A stretch of 57,714 nt of DNA from the NCBI GenBank assembly GCA_020356025.1, contig CP070630.1:331210-388923 (forward strand). Reading direction: 5' to 3'. Of this stretch, positions 22,687-30,253 are shown in pieces (the first letter of the stretch is position 1; the number at the start of each line of letters is the position of its first letter). This stretch comes from Dehalococcoidia bacterium. Lineage in GTDB: Bacteria; Chloroflexota; Dehalococcoidia; SM23-28-2. The notes beneath the pieces were generated by a model. That model was given only the letters and a program-made list of their open reading frames with translations. It searched no databases and was not told the DNA's origin. A program made the translations under genes and the position numbers.

Positions 22687-23043
22687 GTGGGAGGCCATCT
22701 GGAAGGGGCAACCCTAGCTCGCAAAGTCGTCGATCTCCTCGCCGATAGACAGGCTGAGGATATCCTCCTCTTGGATATCCGCAACGTTACCCTGTTCGCC
22801 GACTACTTCGTGATCGCCAGCGCCCAGACCGTTCGCCAGATGCAGGCCCTCTGCGACGCCGTCAACTCCGAGCTGTCCAAGGACGACATCACCCCCTACG
22901 GCCGCGAAGGCGAGCCGGCTTCGGGTTGGGTGCTCCTGGATCTTGGCGACGTCATCGTCCACATCTTCGGCCCCGACGAGCGCCACTTCTACGACCTGGA
23001 AGGCCTGTACCGGGAGGCCACGCCGGTGGTGCGCATCCAGTAG
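22687..23043 (+). CDS. rsfS: Ribosomal silencing factor RsfS
   Basis: This protein of about 118 residues binds ribosomal protein L14 and blocks subunit joining under starvation. Family features are AEDILLLDIRNVTLFADYFVIASA, YGREGEPASGWVLLDLGDVIVHIF and ERHFYDLEGLYREA. GTG at 22687 is preferred because the promoter -10 box covers the only upstream ATG. The leader would be about a dozen bases and no good ribosome site is seen. It stands alone, convergent with ndk by 4 bases. Confidence 0.9.
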   Translation: MGGHLEGATLARKVVDLLADRQAEDILLLDIRNVTLFADYFVIASAQTVRQMQALCDAVNSELSKDDITPYGREGEPASGWVLLDLGDVIVHIFGPDERHFYDLEGLYREATPVVRIQ

Positions 23044-23047
23044 CGTC

Positions 23048-23497
23048 CTACTCGAACACCCAGGGGTCGATGTTGCGCTCGTAGCTGAACATCTCCCCGT
23101 CTTTGAAGAACAGGCGTATCTCCTTCTCGGCGGCCTCCAGAGAATCGGACCCGTGCACCAGGTTGCGGCCCGTATCTATGCCCAGGTCGCCGCGGATAGT
23201 GCCCGGCGCCGCCTCGGCGGGGTTGGTAGCCCCCATGGACTGGCGCGCTATCTCCACGGCATTTCTCCCCTCGAAGACGGCGGCGATGATTGGGCTGGAC
23301 GTGATGTACTGGAGCAAGCCCGGGAAGAAGGCCTTCCCTTCATGGGCGGCGTAGTGCTGGCGAGCCAGGGCCTCGTCCATGTGGAGCATGCGCATGCTGA
23401 CGATTCGCAGCCCCCGTCGCTCCAGGCGAGCGATGATCTCCCCCGCCAGGCCTCGTTGCATCGCGTCCGGCTTGATGAGCACCAGCGTTCGCTCCAT
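23048..23497 (-). CDS. ndk: Nucleoside diphosphate kinase
   Basis: This 149-residue enzyme moves the gamma-phosphate between nucleotides through a phospho-histidine. It starts MERTLVLIKPDAMQRG and has GATNPAEAAPGTIRGDLG and the active His in NLVHGSDS (about residue 115). Family length. It is the last gene of a thiL-tsaE-tsaB-ndk string, 12 bases after tsaB, with an AAGGAGGG ribosome site. Confidence 0.97.
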   Translation of the reverse strand: MERTLVLIKPDAMQRGLAGEIIARLERRGLRIVSMRMLHMDEALARQHYAAHEGKAFFPGLLQYITSSPIIAAVFEGRNAVEIARQSMGATNPAEAAPGTIRGDLGIDTGRNLVHGSDSLEAAEKEIRLFFKDGEMFSYERNIDPWVFE

Positions 23498-23509
23498 GGA
23501 GGTCCCTCC

Positions 23510-24208
23510 TTACTTGCGGCCGCCGCGTGGCGGGGTGACAACCGCCTCCCGTAAGTAGATCAGCTTGAGGCTAGAGGCATCGTCCGTCTGGCCGGCGGCC
23601 AGCCTCCGCCAGGCCAACTCGGCAATGAAGCCCGCCCGTCGCACCGACATGGCCGCTGCCTCGGCGATGGCCGCCTGCCGTCCTAACGCCTCTCTCAGTC
23701 TTTCAGCCAGTTCCTCCGATATTTCGCCACAGAAGAGAGCGTTCTTGAGCCGCCGTCTGCCCGTCGCCAGCAGGTCATCCGGCAATGACAACCGCGGCGG
23801 CATCACCTCTCGCCAGCCCGACGCGCCACTAGCATAAACGGCCCAGGCCAGCTCGCCTCGGCCAGCCCGATGAATCGGGCAGATGGGGCCAGGGTAGTCG
23901 GCGTGCTGGTAGGCGTCCGTCTCCAGGCGACCCACGCCCACCAGAGGCAGCCTCAGGACGAAGGCCAGCCCCTTGGCCGTGCTCACGCCCACCCTCAGGC
24001 CTGTGTAGCTGCCCGGCCCGATGCAGACGAAAATGGCTCCAAGGTCACCCTTGTCCACGCCCGCCCGCTGCATGACGTACTGCACCGCAGGCAGCAGCTC
24101 CGACAGGTGATTGCGGGGGCAGCGCCAGGTGAACTCGGCGACGATGGCGCCCTCTTCGCAGATTGCCACGCTGGCCATGTCGGAGGCGGTATCGATGGTC
24201 AGCTCCAC
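23510..24208 (-). CDS. tsaB: tRNA t6A synthesis protein TsaB
   Basis: This 232-residue protein of the actin-like ATPase fold has LTIDTASDMASVAI at the start, NHLSELLPAVQYVM and GPGSYTGLRVGVSTAKGLAF. It scaffolds TsaD and TsaE in making threonylcarbamoyl-adenosine at A37 of ANN-decoding tRNAs. It lies 10 bases downstream of tsaE, the expected partner. The C-terminal part is less conserved, as usual. Confidence 0.93.
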   Translation of the reverse strand: MELTIDTASDMASVAICEEGAIVAEFTWRCPRNHLSELLPAVQYVMQRAGVDKGDLGAIFVCIGPGSYTGLRVGVSTAKGLAFVLRLPLVGVGRLETDAYQHADYPGPICPIHRAGRGELAWAVYASGASGWREVMPPRLSLPDDLLATGRRRLKNALFCGEISEELAERLREALGRQAAIAEAAAMSVRRAGFIAELAWRRLAAGQTDDASSLKLIYLREAVVTPPRGGRK

Positions 24209-24218
24209 ACTTGCCCTC

Positions 24219-24707
24219 CTATGACCGCCTGCGCCGGCCGCGGGTAAAGGCCGCCAGCAGTCGTTCGTAGCGCTCGCCGCGTGCCTCGAACGTTAGGTCG
24301 CGCTCCCTGTCCCCGCTGATCTCTAGCGTCACCAGCAGGTGCTCAGGCGGGAAGACCTCCCAGGCCCGGTCGGCCCACTCCACCACCAGGGCTCCCTCGG
24401 CGCAGCACTCGATCAGGGCCAGATCCTCCGCTTCCAGGGGATCCTCCAGGCGGTAGAGATCGCTGTGATAGAGAGTCAGCCGGCCCTCGTATTCGCCCAG
24501 GAGAACGAACGACTTACTCGTCACGGGCTCAGGCACCGCTAGGCCCCGGCCGATGCCCTGCACAAGGCAGGTCTTGCCGGAACCCAGCTCGCCGGTGAGG
24601 AGCACAACGTCGCCTGCCTGCAACAGTCGCCCCAGGCGGGCGCCGATGCGCCGTGTCTCGGCGGGGCTCCTGCTCTTGAGGGCCAGGGATGCCGCTACCG
24701 TCGCCAA
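24219..24707 (-). CDS. tsaE: tRNA t6A synthesis ATPase TsaE
   Basis: This protein of 162 residues has the P-loop GELGSGKT at residues 39-46, then TSKSFVLLGEY, LYHSDLYRLEDPLEAEDL and VVEWADRAWEVFP, all TsaE hallmarks. It hydrolyses ATP to reset the TsaBD complex. TTG at 24707 is used because GAGGAG lies 5 bases upstream. It overlaps the end of thiL by 13 bases. Confidence 0.93.
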   Translation of the reverse strand: MATVAASLALKSRSPAETRRIGARLGRLLQAGDVVLLTGELGSGKTCLVQGIGRGLAVPEPVTSKSFVLLGEYEGRLTLYHSDLYRLEDPLEAEDLALIECCAEGALVVEWADRAWEVFPPEHLLVTLEISGDRERDLTFEARGERYERLLAAFTRGRRRRS

Positions 24708-25711
24708 GCCGCTCCTCGCAGGTGGTCCCAGCCAGCCCCTGGCGGCGGAAGTTCGCCGCCGTCCTCCGCCAGCAGTCGGATGCGATGCTGGCGGTCGGTT
24801 GCCATCTCCCCGATGACCGCGATGGGCACGTCAGCCTTGTCCCGCACGCTCTCGATGACCTCTGGCGGGGCCGCCAGCAGGAGCTCGTAGTCCTCGCCGC
24901 CACCGCAGGCCAGGCTCAGAGCATCCTTGGGGAAGGCCTCGCGCAAGGCAGGGCTGATCGGTATCTTCTGGGCGTGGACGATGGCCCCCAGGCCGCTGGC
25001 CTCGCAGACGTGGCCCAGGTCCTGGAGGAGGCCGTCGCTGACATCGATGGCCGCTCGTACTCCTTCGCGGGCAGCCATCTGGCCAATGGCCAGCGGCGGC
25101 CTGTGGTGCAAATGGGCTCGCTTCAGGTAGGCGGCGGCCCCTGCCGAGCCCGTGCTCTCCCCCAGCAGAATGCGCAGGCCGCCGGCGGAGTCGCCCAGAT
25201 GGCCCGTCACCGCTATCGCATCGCCGGCCTGGGCACCACTGCGCGTCATCAGCAGCGACTCGCCTCGTTCATCGGCGAGCGCCCGGCCGATGAGCGTGAC
25301 CGTCACCATTGTCGTATCGCAGCCAACGATGTCCCCGCCCACAATGGCCGTGCTGTATTCGCTGCTTGCCTCCAGCATCCCGGCCAGAAGCTCATCCACG
25401 TCAGCCACCTCTGTGTCAGGCGCCAGGGCCAGGGTCAGGAGGGCCTGCTCAGGGATGCCGCCCATGGCGGCGATATCGCTCACGTTCACAGTCAGCGCAT
25501 TCCAGCCGAGGTCTCGCCAGGGGACGTGTGTTAAGGAGAAGTGGGTTCCTTCGATGAGCGTATCGGTGGTCACAAGCTGGACACCGCTGGCTCTCCAGGC
25601 GGCCGCATCGTCGCCGATGCCGATGACGAGGGAAGACGGCTGGCCAGCCTTGGCGCAGGCCTCGGCCAAGCGGGCAATGAGGCCGAACTCTCCCAGCTCA
25701 GAAACCTTCAC
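24695..25711 (-). CDS. thiL: Thiamine-monophosphate kinase
   Basis: This 338-residue enzyme makes thiamine diphosphate from the monophosphate. Conserved parts include GIGDDAAAW, TTDTLIEGTHFSL, GWNALTVNVSDIAAMGG, GGDIVGCDT, GLLQDLGHVCEASGLG and GGGEDYELL. No TPP riboswitch is seen upstream. The -10 box at 25719-25724 would start transcription at or next to the GTG start codon, so the mRNA is probably leaderless. Confidence 0.95.
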   Translation of the reverse strand: MKVSELGEFGLIARLAEACAKAGQPSSLVIGIGDDAAAWRASGVQLVTTDTLIEGTHFSLTHVPWRDLGWNALTVNVSDIAAMGGIPEQALLTLALAPDTEVADVDELLAGMLEASSEYSTAIVGGDIVGCDTTMVTVTLIGRALADERGESLLMTRSGAQAGDAIAVTGHLGDSAGGLRILLGESTGSAGAAAYLKRAHLHHRPPLAIGQMAAREGVRAAIDVSDGLLQDLGHVCEASGLGAIVHAQKIPISPALREAFPKDALSLACGGGEDYELLLAAPPEVIESVRDKADVPIAVIGEMATDRQHRIRLLAEDGGELPPPGAGWDHLRGAAWRR

Positions 25712-25718
25712 AGGCCTG

Positions 25719-25724
25719 ATTATA
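25719..25724 (-). promoter_or_regulatory. -10 box of thiL, placing the start at its first codon
   Basis: TATAAT on the minus strand ends 7 bases before the GTG at 25711. The -35 match (TTCAGC at 17 bases) is poor. Confidence 0.6.
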
Positions 25725-25804
25725 AGCTATCGGCGGTGGACGCTGAAGCCTATCGCCGGGTGGGTGTGCGTTCTTGACCGATCGGGTGCTATGCTGTAGG
25801 CAGA

Positions 25805-26545
25805 GTGCGCATCGCCATCATCGCCGACGTTCATTCCAACCTGGAAGCGTTGGAGGCTGTTCTCCGCCATGCCGAGGGAGAGAACGCCCTGGGCCAGGTG
25901 TGGTGCCTGGGCGACATCGTAGGCTACGGCCCCGATCCTGCTGCTTGCCTGGCCCTCCTGCGCCGCTTCGATCTGCGCTGCGTGCCCGGCAACCACGACC
26001 ATGCCGCCATCGGCCTTCTGCCCACGGACGACTTCAACCGCGATGCCGCCGCTGCTGCCCACTGGACGGCTGGCCAGCTTTCCCCCGGAGAGCGTGACTA
26101 CCTGGAGAACCTGCCCCACGTCCTGGAGGAGGGGAATTTCACTCTGGTGCACGGCACCCTGCGCTGGCCCATCTGGGAGTACCTCTACTCGCCCGACGCT
26201 GCGCTGGGCCACCTCCAGCGCCAGCAAACGCCCTTCGGCCTGGTGGGCCACACCCACGTGCCGATGCTGGTGGCGGAGGACGAGAAAGCTGACGAGGGTT
26301 GCCGGATGTACTACCCGGCACATGGAACGACGGTCAAGCTGGCCGACAGGCGTCTCATCATCAACCCCGGCGGGGTCGGCCAGCCCCGCGATGGCGACCG
26401 CCGCGCCGCCTATGCCGTGTACGACAGCGATGCTCGCACCGTCACCCTCCATCGCCTGGAGTACGATATCGCTGCCACCCAAGAGAAGATGGGGACGGCA
26501 GGCCTCCCCCGCTGGCTCATTCACAGGCTGAGCACTGGGCAGTAG
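25805..26545 (+). CDS. Calcineurin-like metallophosphoesterase
   Basis: This 246-residue phosphoesterase has the metal-binding blocks IADVHSNLEALEAVL, LGDIVGYGPDP, GNHDHAA and GHTHVPML, and INPGGVGQPRDGD near the end. The order matches the YfcE/MJ0936-like class of phosphodiesterases. Start is GTG with no clear ribosome site. Substrate unknown. It is divergent from thiL and convergent with the HD-GYP gene. Confidence 0.92.
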   Translation: MRIAIIADVHSNLEALEAVLRHAEGENALGQVWCLGDIVGYGPDPAACLALLRRFDLRCVPGNHDHAAIGLLPTDDFNRDAAAAAHWTAGQLSPGERDYLENLPHVLEEGNFTLVHGTLRWPIWEYLYSPDAALGHLQRQQTPFGLVGHTHVPMLVAEDEKADEGCRMYYPAHGTTVKLADRRLIINPGGVGQPRDGDRRAAYAVYDSDARTVTLHRLEYDIAATQEKMGTAGLPRWLIHRLSTGQ

Positions 26546-26561
26546 GCAAGGCGTGAGGCTA

Positions 26562-28967
26562 CTATGCCTTATTGAACACGGCGACGGCTTCCTGTCGTTC
26601 GACCGCTCGGACGAACGCCTTCACCAACTCCGGGTCTAGTTGCGTGCCGGCGCAGCGCTCAAGCTCGCCCAGGGCCTCGCTTATGGTTCGCCCCTTCCGG
26701 TATGGCCTGTCCAGAATCATGGCCGAGAACGCGTCGGCGATGGCCATGATGCGCCCCAGCAGCGGTATCTGCTCCCCCTTCAGAGCCTTGGGGTAACCCG
26801 TGCCGTCGAACCGCTCGTGGTGATTCAGGGCGGCATCCCGTACCTGATCCACGTTCGGCAGATCCACGAGCAGGTGCTCGGCGATGGCCACGTGGTGCTT
26901 CACTACTTCGTATTCGCCGGGCGTGAGGGGGCCGGGCTTCCTAAGAACGCGGTCAGGTATGCAAATCTTGCCCGCGTCGTGAATCAGGCCGGCGATGCGC
27001 AGCGTCTTTTGGACCTGCTCCGAATAGCCGAGTTCCTGGGCCAGCATGATCGCATACTCGGTCACGTTCTCGCTGTGGGCCTTGGTGTAGTGATCCTTAT
27101 TATCGACAGAAGTCACCAGGCTCTCCAGCATGCCGAAAGTGCCCAGCTTGCGCAGCTCTGCTTTCTCCTTCTGGCTCTCGGATCGTCCAACGATCTTGCC
27201 TCCCAGACCTTTGGACTCGTACAGGTTGGCGTCGGCCACCGCTAGCAGTTCGTGGCGTTTCTGCCCGTCCTCGGGAAAGATGGCCACGCCGCAGCTTACC
27301 GATATGGGAATGCGCTCGCCGCCGCGAACCTGGAAGTCTTTTTCGGATAGCCACCCTTGAACTGACCGAGCGAAGTCAAATGCTGTCTCCCTGTTGGCCT
27401 TCGGCAGGATGACCATGAAATCATCACTGCCAAAGCGAGCTGCCAGGCAACCGTCCTGGCAGAGCCTGGCTAGCTGCTCAGCGATCATCTTCAGAACTTG
27501 GTCTCCGGACGAGTGGCCGTACGTGTCGTTAAACAGCTTGAAGTTGTCAATGTCCGTCGCCACGATGGCCAGCGGCTCACCCCTCCGCGACGATGCCCGC
27601 ACGGCACGCTCCAGTTCGTCCTGGAGGGCGCGATGGGCGTACAGGCCCGTGAGAAAGTCCCTGTCGGCTTGCTCTCGGGCTTCCTCGTACTGCTGGGCCC
27701 TTTCCAGAGCTATGCCGATCTCCATGCTAAGGCCGTGGATCAGCGCGAGGTCGTCGGCGGTTAGGGTTGGTGTCTTGACCAGTTCCACCTCGAGAACGTG
27801 GCGGGCAGGCCCTTTCCGACCCAGCGAAAGGTAGAGTCTGCCGCCTCCGCTGCTCGACGGGTGACGCTTCCTAGCTGCGCCATCGCCGCGTTCCGGAATG
27901 ATGAGGGGTGTGCCCTGGCGCGCGCTGAGCTTCACTCGTTCAGTGCTGGCGGGCGAAGGTGCCATATCCGGGTTTCCTGATCGCTTGTGGGGCTTGCCGG
28001 TCCAGCGATAGGCCTCACCGTCCTGCACCTCCCACACCGCAACGCGCTGGCTTCCCTGGCACGCAGAGATCAACCTGTGGGCCAAGGTCAGCACGCCGTG
28101 AGTGCTATGGGTCTGGCTAAGAGCCGATACAGCCCTGTGCTGAAGGGAGAGCTGCTGGTGGCTCTGCTGAAGCTCCCTGCTTCTCTTCAGCAGGGTCTCC
28201 GTCATCTCGTTGAAGTCTTGGGCGAGCGAGGTTATCTCCTCCGGGCCCGATATGTCGGCCCTGACCTCCAAGTCTCCTCCTCTGATCGCTCTGACTTTCG
28301 CCCGCAGGGAGGCCAGCGGGCGTATCACCGAACCGGTGAGAGCTACCGCCCCGACAACCGCCAGCAGTAAAGCGACGCAGCCGAGGCCGACAAGAGACAG
28401 CAGGGCGATGTCGGCATCGCGAGTTGCTTCCGCGCGCTCAGAGACCAAAGTCTCTTGGTTTCGCTGGACTGCCTCCTCCACGCCGTAGACTGCCTCCTGC
28501 CCGCTAACCCAGGCCTCGCCCTCGTAGACCCCCAGCAGCGCCTTTAGCATGTCCGCGTCGCCGGCGGCCACGACGGGGATGACGAGCTCGCCTAGCTGCT
28601 CGAGCGCGTCCATCTGCTGAACCACCCCTTCAAGTGTCGCCAGGTCCTCCGTGTCGTCTCTAGCCAGAGCCAGGGATCGGGCTTGCTCCATGTCCTGGTG
28701 TAGCTCCGCTTGAGCTAGGCGGTACTCGCCAATCAGTCCAGGCTCTTCCGTAACCACCATGCTGGCAAGAATGCTCATCTCCAGGAAGAATTGTGCACGC
28801 GCGTGCTCCAGAGTGGTGGCGGCCAGCGAGGTTTCCTCCAGCGACTGCAGCCGCGACTGATGATTGTGGGCACTCCAGACCGCCACAGCTGAGATGGCCA
28901 TGAGGAGGATGACGAACAGGACAGCCGCTGCCGCAATTTGCCCTCGGGCTGACCTCAAGATACGCAT
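26562..28967 (-). CDS. Membrane HAMP-GGDEF-HD-GYP protein
   Basis: This 801-residue receptor has a membrane span (about 9-32), an extracellular helical region, a second span (about 187-210), HAMP (about 211-265), a GAF-like region, GGDEF (about 435-600) and HD-GYP (about 615-795). The GGDEF site reads GSDDF, so cyclase activity is doubtful. The HD-GYP site is complete: HSENVTEYA, LIHDAGKICIPD, HHERFDGTGYP and RIMAIADAF, predicting cyclic di-GMP hydrolysis. It is a natural partner for the c-di-GMP riboswitch some 6 kb away; direct linkage is inference. Confidence 0.92.
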   Translation of the reverse strand: MRILRSARGQIAAAAVLFVILLMAISAVAVWSAHNHQSRLQSLEETSLAATTLEHARAQFFLEMSILASMVVTEEPGLIGEYRLAQAELHQDMEQARSLALARDDTEDLATLEGVVQQMDALEQLGELVIPVVAAGDADMLKALLGVYEGEAWVSGQEAVYGVEEAVQRNQETLVSERAEATRDADIALLSLVGLGCVALLLAVVGAVALTGSVIRPLASLRAKVRAIRGGDLEVRADISGPEEITSLAQDFNEMTETLLKRSRELQQSHQQLSLQHRAVSALSQTHSTHGVLTLAHRLISACQGSQRVAVWEVQDGEAYRWTGKPHKRSGNPDMAPSPASTERVKLSARQGTPLIIPERGDGAARKRHPSSSGGGRLYLSLGRKGPARHVLEVELVKTPTLTADDLALIHGLSMEIGIALERAQQYEEAREQADRDFLTGLYAHRALQDELERAVRASSRRGEPLAIVATDIDNFKLFNDTYGHSSGDQVLKMIAEQLARLCQDGCLAARFGSDDFMVILPKANRETAFDFARSVQGWLSEKDFQVRGGERIPISVSCGVAIFPEDGQKRHELLAVADANLYESKGLGGKIVGRSESQKEKAELRKLGTFGMLESLVTSVDNKDHYTKAHSENVTEYAIMLAQELGYSEQVQKTLRIAGLIHDAGKICIPDRVLRKPGPLTPGEYEVVKHHVAIAEHLLVDLPNVDQVRDAALNHHERFDGTGYPKALKGEQIPLLGRIMAIADAFSAMILDRPYRKGRTISEALGELERCAGTQLDPELVKAFVRAVERQEAVAVFNKA

Positions 28968-29194
28968 TGTGCTACGCTCCCCGCGGTCTATTCCCCGATT
29001 GCCTCCGCCGTTGGGTCCGCGCTGAGTGGTAGGTGCCCCGCTACATCTCTCAGCCTGGCGTGCAGATATCTCTCATTGACGCGACATTCTCCGACGGGTA
29101 TTCCTTTATAAGGACGCACCCCCCTAGGGATTCGCTACAAGGGTGAGGTATCCTTGCTGACAGCCTTCGGTGCTGATACGATAGGTGTAGGGCC

Positions 29195-30247
29195 ATGGCC
29201 GACGTGAATGTTCTCATAACCTTTGGTCTGGACCGCGAGCTGGTGGAGCGCATCCGGCAGGTCGACTCGCGCCTGCGGGTATCCGTTCTCAGTCCGGGCC
29301 ATCGTCGGTTCTTCCGCGGTGGCAGGCCCGTCTGGCGCCGCTCCAGCGAGATGACACAGGCGGCCGAAGAGAGCGAGGAGGATGCCCAACGTGGCCTAGA
29401 TGAGGCCCTAGCCGAAGCCGAGGTTTTGCTCACTCTCTCCACCATGCCTGCTGACCTCCTGTCGCGGGCGCCCCGCCTCAAGTGGATACAGCTCACCAGC
29501 CCTGGCGCCGACCGCCTGGTGCATAGGGAAATCTTCGAGAGCGGCATCCCCATCACTACCGCTGGTGGCATTCACGTCACCCCCATCGGCGAGTACGTCC
29601 TGGGAATGATGATCATGCTGGCAAAGGGTTGGCCCCATCTCTTTCGCGCGCAGCAGAAGGGGGAGTGGGCTCGCCTCACCCCCCAGGAGCTGGAGGGCAG
29701 GACCGTGGGCGTGGTGGGACTCGGCAACGTCGGCCAGGAGGTAGCGCGCCTGGCCAAGCTTCTGGGCATGCGAGTGTTGGCTGTGCGTCGCTCGGGAGCG
29801 CCCCTGGAGAGCGGCGAGTATCTGATCGACGAGATATTCGGCCCACTGGACCTGCTGCACGTCCTCGCCCAGAGCGACTATGTGGTGCTGGCTCTCCCCC
29901 TGACCGAGGAGACCCATCACATTATGGGCGAACTGGCCTTCCAAGCCATGAAGCCCTCGGCCTATCTGATCAACGTCTCTCCCGGGGCGGTGGTGGACGA
30001 GACGGCTCTGGTGCGGGCTCTCAAGGTGGGGCTGATCGCTGGCGCTGGCCTGGACGTTTTCGAGAGCGAGCCTCTGCCCCCAGAAAGCGAGCTGTGGAGG
30101 CTGCGCAACGTGATCATCAGCCCTCACATCGCCGGCGAGACCCCCTACTACAGCGAGGGCGCGGTGGCCCTCTTCTCTGACAACCTCCGTCGCTATCTGG
30201 CTGACGAGCCGCTGCTGAACTTGGTGGACCCTCAGCGGGGGTACTAA
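29195..30247 (+). CDS. D-2-hydroxyacid dehydrogenase-like protein lacking the catalytic Arg
   Basis: This 350-residue Rossmann-type protein has the NAD motif VGLGNVGQEVARLAKLLG, the acid-base pair parts GLDVFESEPLP (Glu) and ISPHIAGET (His). The substrate Arg normally in I-N-x-x-R-G is Pro here (LINVSPGAVVDE). It may be inactive, bind another substrate or use a different residue. An unusual charged insert (RRFFRGGRPVWRRSSEMTQ) lies near residue 40. The 227-bp gap upstream has weak promoter-like boxes only. Confidence 0.88.
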   Translation: MADVNVLITFGLDRELVERIRQVDSRLRVSVLSPGHRRFFRGGRPVWRRSSEMTQAAEESEEDAQRGLDEALAEAEVLLTLSTMPADLLSRAPRLKWIQLTSPGADRLVHREIFESGIPITTAGGIHVTPIGEYVLGMMIMLAKGWPHLFRAQQKGEWARLTPQELEGRTVGVVGLGNVGQEVARLAKLLGMRVLAVRRSGAPLESGEYLIDEIFGPLDLLHVLAQSDYVVLALPLTEETHHIMGELAFQAMKPSAYLINVSPGAVVDETALVRALKVGLIAGAGLDVFESEPLPPESELWRLRNVIISPHIAGETPYYSEGAVALFSDNLRRYLADEPLLNLVDPQRGY

Positions 30248-30253
30248 CCGGGC

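Noticed and set aside
25712-25804. TPP riboswitch before thiL
   Set aside because: No CUGAGA or related TPP motif is present and the transcript seems leaderless.
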